Positions 1 to 5,808 of a DNA stretch of 6,595 nt are shown here, piece by piece. The stretch covers positions 1-6,595 of the forward strand of contig JAGXII010000165.1 in assembly GCA_024635735.1 (NCBI GenBank). Reading direction: 5' to 3'. How positions within the stretch are numbered: position 1 is the stretch's first letter; each line of letters starts with the position of its first letter. The notes beneath the pieces are model-generated. The model ran no database searches. It was not told the DNA's origin and saw only the letters and a list, made by a program, of their open reading frames with translations. The position numbers and the translations under genes were made by a program. This DNA comes from Christiangramia sp. Lineage in GTDB: Bacteria; Bacteroidota; Bacteroidia; Flavobacteriales; Flavobacteriaceae.

Positions 1-20
1 ATACAGAAGATAAACCTGTT

Positions 21-1214
21 ATGAATATACACGAATATCAAGGATAAGAGATTTTAAGCAGCTTTGGAGTTCGCGTACAACGCGGAACCGTAGCAAGAAA
101 TGCCAAAGAAGCTGTTGAAGCAGCTAAGGAGCTTACTGAACAAACCGGAACTGGATGGCACGTGATCAAAGCTCAGGTGCATGCCGGAGGCCGTGGAAAA
201 GGCGGTGGTGTGAAACTGGCAAAGAACCTTAAAGAAGTAGAAGAAATTGCGGGAGAGATTATTGGGATGAACCTGGTAACCCCACAAACTTCTGCCGAAG
301 GGAAAAAAGTTCATCAGGTTCTTGTAGCTGAAGATGTTTATTATCCTGGAGATAGTGAACCGGAAGAATATTACATGTCGGTTTTACTTAACCGTGCTAC
401 CGGTCGTAACATGGTGATGTATTCTACCGAAGGTGGTATGGATATCGAAACTGTTGCTGAAGAAACTCCACACCTGATATTTACGGAAGAAATAGATCCT
501 GCAACCGGATTATTAGGATTCCAGGCAAGACGTATTGCTTTTAACCTTGGCTTAAGCGGAAAGGCATTCAAAGAAATGACCAAATTCGTAATGTCTCTTT
601 ATGAAGCTTTCGAGAAATCTGATTCTTCACTTTTCGAGATCAATCCTGTTCTTAAAACAAGTGATGATAAGATCCTTGCTGTAGATGCTAAAGTAACTTT
701 AGATGATAACGCGCTTTTCCGTCATAAAGATTATATGGAAATGAGAGATATTCGTGAAGAAAATCCTGTTGAAGTTGAAGCTAAAGAAGTAGGTTTAAAT
801 TACGTTGATCTTGACGGAAACGTTGGATGTATGGTAAATGGAGCCGGACTTGCGATGGCTACTATGGACCTTATTAAAATGGCGGGTGGTGCACCTGCTA
901 ACTTTTTGGATGTGGGAGGTACTGCAGACGCAAAAAGAGTGGAAGAAGCCTTCAGGTTAATCCTAAAGGATGACAACGTAGAAGCAATCCTTGTAAATAT
1001 CTTTGGTGGTATTGTAAGATGTGACCGTGTGGCACAGGGTATTGTAGATGCTTATAAGAACATGGGAGATGCTATTAACGTTCCTATTATTGTAAGACTA
1101 CAGGGGACTAACGCTGAGCAGGCGAAAGAACTTATTGATAACAGCGGATTGAAAGTGTATAGTGTTGTTCAGTTTCAGGAAGCTGCAGATAAAGTTCAGG
1201 AAGTACTTTCTTAA
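21..1214 (+). CDS. sucC: Succinate-CoA ligase (ADP-forming) subunit beta, interrupted by an in-frame TAA at codon 9
   Basis: SucC is the beta subunit of succinyl-CoA synthetase. With SucD it interconverts succinyl-CoA + ADP + Pi and succinate + ATP + CoA in the TCA cycle, in the cytoplasm. Read from ATG 21 the frame gives MNIHEYQG, then TAA (45-47), then EILSSFGVRVQRG, continuing open to TAA 1212-1214. The total of 397 codons is the normal length. Visible features in full-length numbering: the ATP-grasp start KAQVHAGGRGK (50-60), the Mg2+ ligands N208 (EINP) and D222, NALFRH, GCMVNGAGLAM (269-279), NFLDVGG (294-300) and NIFGGIVRCD (326-335). E. coli SucC has Lys at position 9 (MNLHEYQAK), so AAA/AAG to TAA is the simplest lesion. 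The first usable in-frame restart is GTG 162. It would delete 47 residues and begin at the ATP-binding segment, so I doubt it makes a working enzyme. sucD does not follow; a terminator does. Family identity is certain, but whether the gene is functional as written is not. Confidence 0.95.
45..47 (+). other. sucC: In-frame nonsense codon (TAA) in sucC
   Basis: The codons from ATG 21 are atg aat ata cac gaa tat caa gga TAA gag att tta. The frame on both sides matches the conserved SucC N-terminus, so the reading frame is kept and only this codon is wrong. Lys is expected here by comparison with E. coli SucC, and one A-to-T change at base 45 would explain it. It could be a real mutation or a base-call error. 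Confidence 0.9.
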
Positions 1215-1240
1215 TACAGAGATTTCATTATTAATATATA

Positions 1241-1266
1241 GAGCCGCAGAAATGCGGCTCTTTTTT
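1241..1266 (+). terminator. Rho-independent terminator of sucC
   Basis: A perfect 8-bp GC-rich stem, GAGCCGCA (1241-1248) with TGCGGCTC (1253-1260), closes a GAAA tetraloop and is followed at once by six T (1261-1266). It lies 27 bases after the sucC stop. This is a textbook intrinsic terminator, showing that sucC is the last gene of its transcript and is not co-transcribed with sucD here. Confidence 0.92.
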
Positions 1267-1348
1267 GTTTAAAATATTGTGGAATTTTTGCCGAATCTGA
1301 CAACTGAATTAAATTTTTTCAATGTTTCAGAGCCTAATATGGACCAAA

Positions 1349-1380
1349 TAAAAAAAGCCTGCAAGCAGTTGCTCGCAGGC
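1349..1380 (-). terminator. Rho-independent terminator of the GNAT / MBL-fold transcript
   Basis: Read on the - strand, GCCTGCGAGC pairs with GCTTGCAGGC (ten pairs including one G-T wobble) around an AACT loop, followed by TTTTTT and then an AT-rich run. It lies about 25 bases past the stop of the MBL-fold lipoprotein gene. It faces the sucC terminator across roughly 80 bases of AT-rich sequence in which I see nothing else. Confidence 0.88.
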
Positions 1381-1405
1381 AATTATTAAAGAATTAGCCG
1401 GTTTT

Positions 1406-2206
1406 TTATTTTTCAGTATTAGGATACCAGTCCAATAATTCAACCTCTATATTTTCATCTCCTTCGTTTACCAGTCTTTTAAACTCTTCAACATCTGAAA
1501 AACCGTTTTTTCCACGATAATGATAAGGGATTACTTTTTTCGGTTTAAATGCAAGAACACCTTTCGCTGCCTGATCTACCGGCATGGTATAAGGTAAATT
1601 CATAGAAACTAAAGCAATATCAATATTTTCCAATTGCCTCATCTCTGGAATATCCTCTGTATCTCCTGAAATATATAGTCTTTCACCATTCTTTTCCAGC
1701 ACATAACCGTTACCACGCCCTTTATTATGCATGGCATCTTTGGTTTGCGGTAAATTGTACATTGGTATCGCTTTTATCGTAAATCCCATAAAAGTCTGAG
1801 TTTCTCCGTTATTCATAACGATGAGGTTAGACTGAAGTTCTTCCGGTAATTTATCTTTTACCGACTTAGGAACGATAATTTTTGTTTCTCCAAGTTCCAG
1901 AGCCATGAGAGTCTCTGCATTCATGTGATCTCCATGAATATCGGTAATTAGCACAAAGTCAGGCTTGTTTTTTCCTTCAAAAGCTTCAGCACCGCCTACA
2001 GGGTCTGTATAGAAAACTGTATCTCCCCAATGGAAGACTGCGGTTGCATGAGAAATTGGAGTTATTTCAATTGCCGAAGTATCATTCATCGCCTGAGTCT
2101 CCAGATTAGTTTCGTCCATATCTGTGGAACTGGCTTCAGATTTCTGATCATTTTTGCAACTATGGAAAATAACTCCAATAATTAGCAGGGTAATTATTCT
2201 TTTCAT
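1406..2206 (-). CDS. Metallo-beta-lactamase-fold hydrolase, predicted lipoprotein
   Basis: This 266-residue protein begins with a lipoprotein signal: MKR, a hydrophobic stretch (about 4-13) and a lipobox-like IFHSC with Cys17. It is therefore probably anchored to a membrane outside the cytoplasm. A polar linker (18-46) follows, then an MBL fold resembling the UPF0173/YtkL-like metal-dependent hydrolases: H53 in PISHATAVFHWGD, TDPVGG (67-72), LITDIHGDHM (86-95), LYISGDTED (177-185, D182) and VIPYHYRG (225-232, H229). The usual HxHxDH metal motif reads D89-I-H91-G-D93-H94, so the first His is Asp. The other MBL ligands (H91, D93, H94, D182, H229) have plausible counterparts. The substrate cannot be told from sequence. 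The gene starts 62 bases after the GNAT stop on the same strand, so co-transcription is possible; I see no convincing promoter in that gap. A strong terminator follows. Confidence 0.88.
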   Translation of the reverse strand: MKRIITLLIIGVIFHSCKNDQKSEASSTDMDETNLETQAMNDTSAIEITPISHATAVFHWGDTVFYTDPVGGAEAFEGKNKPDFVLITDIHGDHMNAETLMALELGETKIIVPKSVKDKLPEELQSNLIVMNNGETQTFMGFTIKAIPMYNLPQTKDAMHNKGRGNGYVLEKNGERLYISGDTEDIPEMRQLENIDIALVSMNLPYTMPVDQAAKGVLAFKPKKVIPYHYRGKNGFSDVEEFKRLVNEGDENIEVELLDWYPNTEK

Positions 2207-2268
2207 AATATCAGTTTTGTCCTAAAGTAAGAAAGCAACAAGATAGATGAAGTTCTATTAATAAATAT

Positions 2269-2727
2269 TTAAGAAAAGTTTAATTGCATTTTAATATCTC
2301 CCCTGGCATATGGATTATTTGCTTCAATGGGAATTTCCCTGAATCCATATTTGCGGTATAAATGAATGGCATTTTCCAGTTTTCGGTTAGAATAAATTAT
2401 AAGCTTCTCCCATTGTCTTTCTTTGGCATAACTGAGGGTAAAATCAAGAAGTTTATTCCCGATCTTTTCACCTCGATATCTTGGTTTTACTGCCATTTTT
2501 GTTAACTCAAAGACAGATTTTTCCATTTTCATTAAAGCAACACAGGCAATGATCTCATTTTCTTCTTTCACAAAAAGAATCATTCCTCCAGGTTTAATGA
2601 TATATTTTTCGGGATTCCCCAAAACTTCCTCATCATGTTTTTCTACCCAGAAAAATTCTTTAAGCCATTGCAGATTCATATTTTTAAAATCCTGCGAAAA
2701 TTTTGGGTCCCAGGTTATAATTTCCAT
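2269..2727 (-). CDS. GNAT-family N-acetyltransferase
   Basis: This is a 152-residue single-domain protein of typical GNAT length. The hallmark acetyl-CoA pyrophosphate-binding loop is RYRGEKIG (83-90, the R/Q-x-x-G-x-G/A pattern), preceded by the beta4 strand FELTKMAVKP and followed by the alpha3 helix NKLLDFTLSYAKE. The C-terminal NAIHLYRKYGFREI (119-132) is the usual GNAT motif B, which contains the Tyr often used as general acid. It would transfer an acetyl group from acetyl-CoA to an amine in the cytoplasm; the acceptor cannot be predicted. The N-terminal segment DEEVLGNPEKYIIKPGG is acidic and may help select substrate. It is divergent from the trehalase gene and upstream of the MBL-fold lipoprotein gene on the same strand. 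No signal peptide or membrane segment is present. Confidence 0.88.
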   Translation of the reverse strand: MEIITWDPKFSQDFKNMNLQWLKEFFWVEKHDEEVLGNPEKYIIKPGGMILFVKEENEIIACVALMKMEKSVFELTKMAVKPRYRGEKIGNKLLDFTLSYAKERQWEKLIIYSNRKLENAIHLYRKYGFREIPIEANNPYARGDIKMQLNFS

Positions 2728-2779
2728 TTTAATATTTTATCTAAAAAAGTTCTTATTAAATCGAGTGTCAAATTTCACT

Positions 2780-2787
2780 TATATTTA
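2780..2787 (+). promoter_or_regulatory. Weak candidate -7 element for the trehalase transcript
   Basis: TATATTTA matches seven of the eight positions of the Bacteroidota sigma-A -7 consensus TAnnTTTG (last G is A). It lies in the short divergent spacer ahead of the trehalase. Initiation from it would fall near 2793-2797, after ATG 2787 but before ATG 2811, which agrees with 2811 as the translation start. No clear TTG at -33 is seen and the region is AT-rich, so a chance match is quite possible. Confidence 0.22.
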
Positions 2788-2810
2788 TGAATCTTAAAAA
2801 TATAGACTTT

Positions 2811-4436
2811 ATGAAAAGTAAGATCCCGTTTAAGCTGAGTTATCTTTTTATAATATTTCTGGTCTTTTCCTGTAAAATTGGACCCGAGGCCGAGCAGGAA
2901 CTGGAAACAGTAGAAAATAAGGTGGAGATTCTTCCACCGGACGAGCTTTACGGAGATCTGTTTTATGATGTTCAAATCCGTGAAATTTTTGCTGACAGTA
3001 AGACCTTTGTAGATGTAGTGCCCGAATATAATGTGGGTCTTATAAGACAACGCTATAATATGCTTGATGATAAGACTGATGAATCTGTAGCAGATTTTGT
3101 AGAGCAACACTTCGAGGTGCCATCCCATGAGGAATCAGATTTTAAGACCGATTCAGCATCTATAAAAAATCATATCACAAAATTATGGAAGGTATTAAAA
3201 CGGCCGGCCGATGAAAGGATTTCCGGGACACTTATTCCGCTTCCCAATCCGTATATAGTTCCCGGTGGACGTTTCAGAGAAATTTATTACTGGGATAGTT
3301 ATTTCACCATGCTGGGGCTGCAGCAAGACGGAGAGGTGAAAACCATCGAAAATATGGTAGATAATTTCGCCTATCTCATTAACGAATATGGTTACATTCC
3401 CAATGGAAACCGAACCTATTATCTGGGAAGATCACAACCACCATTTTTTGCAATGATGGTAAAAGTACTTGCTGAGGAAAAAGGAGACCAGGTTCTTGCG
3501 AAATACCTTCCTGAACTGGAAAGAGAATATAATTTCTGGATGGATGGTACCGGTGAACTGGAAAATCAGAAGGCCTATCGCCGGGTGGTGAAAATGAAAG
3601 ATGGAGAAATACTTAACAGATACTGGGATGATAATGCAACTCCAAGACCTGAAAGTTACCGTGAAGATGTAAAAACTGCTGAAAAAGCAGTTGCAATGAA
3701 TCCTGAATTAAAAAAGGAAGACGTTTACAGAAATCTAAGAGCCGGAGCCGAATCGGGCTGGGATTTTTCCAGTAGATGGCTTAATAAGAATGCTGAAGGT
3801 AAATACGCACTCACCAGTATTCATGTTACAGATATTGTTCCTGCAGATCTCAATTCCCTGCTTTATAATCTCGAAAAAACAATTTCAATGGCAGCAGCGA
3901 AAGCAGGTAACGATCAAAAAGCTCAGGAATTTGATCAAAAAGCTGAAAAAAGAAAAACGGCCGTTCAAAAATATAACTGGAATGAGGAGGAAGGATATTT
4001 TATGGACTATAATTTCAAAAATGAAAAAGTCACAGGCAGATTATCGCTTGCCGGGGTTTATCCATTATTTTTTGAATTAGCTTCAAAAGATCAGGCAGAA
4101 AAGGTTGCTGGTAAAATTCAGGAAATATTTCTTAAACCGGGCGGAGTGGTTACTACTCCATACAATACTGGCGAGCAATGGGATGCGCCAAATGGCTGGG
4201 CACCTCTTGAATGGCTTAGCATTAAAGGATTGGAAAAATACGGTCAGGATGAGCTGGCCGGAGAAATAAAATCGCGATGGTTAAGATTGAATGAAGATGT
4301 ATATAGCCGAACTTTTAAAATGACCGAAAAATATAATGTAATGGATCTAAGCAAAGAAAGCGGAGGCGGCGAGTATCCTACTCAGGACGGATTTGGATGG
4401 ACCAATGGCGTTTACCAGAAACTTTCAGGTGAATAA
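2811..4436 (+). CDS. treA: Trehalase (glycoside hydrolase family 37), predicted lipoprotein
   Basis: GH37 trehalase hydrolyses alpha,alpha-trehalose to two glucose. The 541-residue product starts with a lipoprotein signal MKSKIPFK...FLVFSC with Cys21, predicting a lipid-anchored enzyme outside the cytoplasm. Both trehalase signatures are present: PGGRFREIYYWDSY (151-164) and QWDAPNGWAP (456-465). The catalytic acid is D318 in SGWDFSSRW and the base is E521 in GGGEYPTQDGFGWTNG, corresponding to D312 and E496 of the E. coli periplasmic enzyme. Length is normal for the family and no key residue is missing. An ATG at 2787 would add eight residues (MNLKNIDF). I prefer 2811 because it puts the basic n-region of the signal peptide at the N-terminus; the 2787 start cannot be excluded. 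The gene is divergent from the GNAT gene and ends eight bases before the DUF1622 ATG, suggesting one transcript. Confidence 0.95.
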   Translation: MKSKIPFKLSYLFIIFLVFSCKIGPEAEQELETVENKVEILPPDELYGDLFYDVQIREIFADSKTFVDVVPEYNVGLIRQRYNMLDDKTDESVADFVEQHFEVPSHEESDFKTDSASIKNHITKLWKVLKRPADERISGTLIPLPNPYIVPGGRFREIYYWDSYFTMLGLQQDGEVKTIENMVDNFAYLINEYGYIPNGNRTYYLGRSQPPFFAMMVKVLAEEKGDQVLAKYLPELEREYNFWMDGTGELENQKAYRRVVKMKDGEILNRYWDDNATPRPESYREDVKTAEKAVAMNPELKKEDVYRNLRAGAESGWDFSSRWLNKNAEGKYALTSIHVTDIVPADLNSLLYNLEKTISMAAAKAGNDQKAQEFDQKAEKRKTAVQKYNWNEEEGYFMDYNFKNEKVTGRLSLAGVYPLFFELASKDQAEKVAGKIQEIFLKPGGVVTTPYNTGEQWDAPNGWAPLEWLSIKGLEKYGQDELAGEIKSRWLRLNEDVYSRTFKMTEKYNVMDLSKESGGGEYPTQDGFGWTNGVYQKLSGE

Positions 4437-4444
4437 TTCGGGAT

Positions 4445-4812
4445 ATGGATAACATTATCTTTACATAGAATATATAGCAAAATTTATTGAAGCAGCGGGA
4501 ATATTGACTATTGTAACAGGAACCGCCATGTCGCTTGGTAAATTTCTTTTTTCTCTTCAAAAAACAGAAGACAGATCCTATAAACTAATGAGGCAGGAGC
4601 TGGGTAAAGCAATTTTAATTGGTCTGGAAATACTGGTTGCAGGAGATATTATTGCAACAGTGGTGACAGAGCCTACCATGGATCGCGTTTTGGTATTAGG
4701 CTTAATTGTTCTTATAAAAACCTTTCTAAGTATATCTATAGAGCTGGAAATTGAAGGTAGATTTCCCTGGCAAAGGAGACCTTCTGAAAACAGACTTAAT
4801 CAACAATCCTGA
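4445..4812 (+). CDS. DUF1622 small integral membrane protein, apparent frameshift after codon 7
   Basis: The bulk of the frame matches the uncharacterised DUF1622 family: GLEILVAGDIIATV and then IKTFLSISIELEIEGRFPW, with three membrane helices (about 11-37, 54-75 and 80-101 of the reconstructed 122-residue protein). Function is unknown. The natural start is probably ATG 4445, which encodes MDNIIFT and then meets TAG at 4466-4468. The remaining sequence, IEYIAKFIEAAGI onward, is read from base 4465 in another frame. One missing base in ttacatagaa restores a continuous protein of normal length. As written, the only starts in the downstream frame are TTG 4504 (102 residues) or ATG 4528, both of which cut into the first helix. 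The gene follows trehalase by eight bases and its TGA directly abuts the hutG stop. Confidence 0.75.
4463..4468 (+). other. Apparent single-base deletion (frameshift) in the DUF1622 gene
   Basis: Reading ATG 4445 gives M-D-N-I-I-F-T then TAG. The next frame, from 4465, gives I-E-Y-I-A-K-F-I-E-A-A-G-I without a stop and runs into the conserved membrane helix. That frame has a TAA at 4450-4452 and no ATG before 4528. Adding one base around 4465 joins the two parts into one 122-codon reading frame. Confidence 0.65.
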
Positions 4813-4816
4813 TTAA
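4796..4816. terminator. AT-rich inverted repeat spanning two convergent stop codons, possible weak bidirectional terminator
   Basis: TTAATCA (4796-4802) and TGATTAA (4810-4816) form a perfect 7-bp palindrome around a 7-base loop. The second arm contains both the DUF1622 TGA (4810-4812) and the complement of the hutG stop (4813-4815). Short T-rich runs follow on either strand (TTATTTAT on +; GTCTGTTTT on -). The stem has only one G-C pair, so termination would be weak. No other terminator lies between these converging genes. Confidence 0.35.
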
Positions 4817-5808
4817 TTATTTATAAAATCGCTGATAAAATAAGAGATCGCTTTTCCAACCTGTACTTCCGTATTTTTATCCGGAGCGGCTTCGCAAATG
4901 TGCAAATAGCAGCAGTTTTCATTTTTACCGGCCATCTGCAAAAAGTTACGAACCTGATTCACCGTAAAACCTACGGGTGATTTTGCGCTACTGGGAAAAT
5001 CTGAAATAGAATCACAATCTAATTCCAGTCCGAATTTGGAGTTTGCCACCCAATCAATATTCTTTTGAAATTTTCTGTTCAGTTCATCGGGATATTGAAG
5101 AAGGTCTTCGGCGAGTTCATATTTCATATTCTCTGAGAAATCCATTTCTTCAAAAATATATTCAGGCGTATAATTCTTATGAAGCCCGAATATTGAATAG
5201 CGGTTTAAATACTGGCCTTCAATAGCATAACTAAAACCATTGCCACTATGCCGGTGTTCCAGCTGTCGCAAATCTGTATGCGCGTCTATATTAAGGATAT
5301 TTACAGGGTTTTTAAGACCTTTCGCGGCTCCTTTGATATTTGCATATGCGTTGTTATGCCCCCCGCCAATCACGACAGGAATTTTTCCTTTGGAAATAAT
5401 ATTTTCGATTATATCTGAGAGACATTGATCGATTTCTTTTACAATATCGCCTAGTTTAGCGTGGTAATTGGGATCTGAAACATCAATGTTTTCAGCTTTC
5501 TTCATAAATTCCCGGCAGTCCAGTTCTCCGAGCAGGATCATGCTTTTAGCATCATTAAAACGATTCACCTGTATGTTCATCAAAGCCTTCAAGGCAGATT
5601 GCCAAGCCTGAGAAGTCCCGGCTTTTCCAAAATTTGCTCTCACGCCAATATCTTCCGGAACTCCAAGAAGCACATATTTCGCCGAATGGTTTTCCAGCTC
5701 TTCAATAGTATCAATATATTGGATATTTTCTCCAAACTTGATTTCGCCTTTCCTCTTTGCGATTAGTTTATCTATAGTCGCGGGTTTATATAATTTGAGT
5801 AATCTCAT
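4813..5808 (-). CDS. hutG: Formimidoylglutamase (arginase/agmatinase superfamily)
   Basis: HutG of this type hydrolyses N-formimino-L-glutamate to glutamate and formamide, the last step of histidine breakdown in the cytoplasm. The 331-residue protein has the six metal-binding residues of the ureohydrolase fold: H151 in GGGHNNAY (148-155), D175, H177 and D179 in NIDAHTD (173-179), and D264 and D266 in LELDCDS (261-267). E306 in HICEAAPD corresponds to the conserved late Glu. Arginase, agmatinase and other ureohydrolases share these ligands, so motifs alone do not fix the substrate. The assignment rests on the gene lying directly after hutI, with hutI stop and hutG start overlapping as TAATG, which suggests translational coupling. 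The start is fixed by that overlap. Its stop directly abuts the stop of the convergent DUF1622 gene. Confidence 0.85.
   Translation of the reverse strand: MRLLKLYKPATIDKLIAKRKGEIKFGENIQYIDTIEELENHSAKYVLLGVPEDIGVRANFGKAGTSQAWQSALKALMNIQVNRFNDAKSMILLGELDCREFMKKAENIDVSDPNYHAKLGDIVKEIDQCLSDIIENIISKGKIPVVIGGGHNNAYANIKGAAKGLKNPVNILNIDAHTDLRQLEHRHSGNGFSYAIEGQYLNRYSIFGLHKNYTPEYIFEEMDFSENMKYELAEDLLQYPDELNRKFQKNIDWVANSKFGLELDCDSISDFPSSAKSPVGFTVNQVRNFLQMAGKNENCCYLHICEAAPDKNTEVQVGKAISYFISDFINN

Noticed and set aside
45..47. Stop-codon recoding (selenocysteine or pyrrolysine) in sucC
   Set aside because: The codon is TAA, not TGA or TAG. TAA also ends several other genes in the window, so it is not reassigned.
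162..1214. GTG 162 as the genuine start of sucC
   Set aside because: The codons upstream in the same frame encode the conserved SucC N-terminus from ATG 21, and GTG 162 is an internal Val of the first ATP-grasp strand.
1267..1348. Small gene or RNA between the two facing terminators
   Set aside because: It is AT-rich, with no open frame of useful length and no stable hairpin beyond the two terminators.
2728..2790. Sigma-70-like promoter for the GNAT gene (TTGACA on the - strand near 2766-2771)
   Set aside because: A -35-like TTGACA is present, but no -10 or Bacteroidota -7 element lies at a suitable distance.
2775..3128. 117-residue open frame opposite the start of trehalase
   Set aside because: It lies antisense to the intact trehalase gene, has no recognisable motif and has a composition typical of a shadow frame.
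4455..4470. Programmed -1 ribosomal frameshift in DUF1622
   Set aside because: No X XXY YYZ slippery heptamer is present near the junction and there is no strong stem-loop after it; a missing base is simpler.
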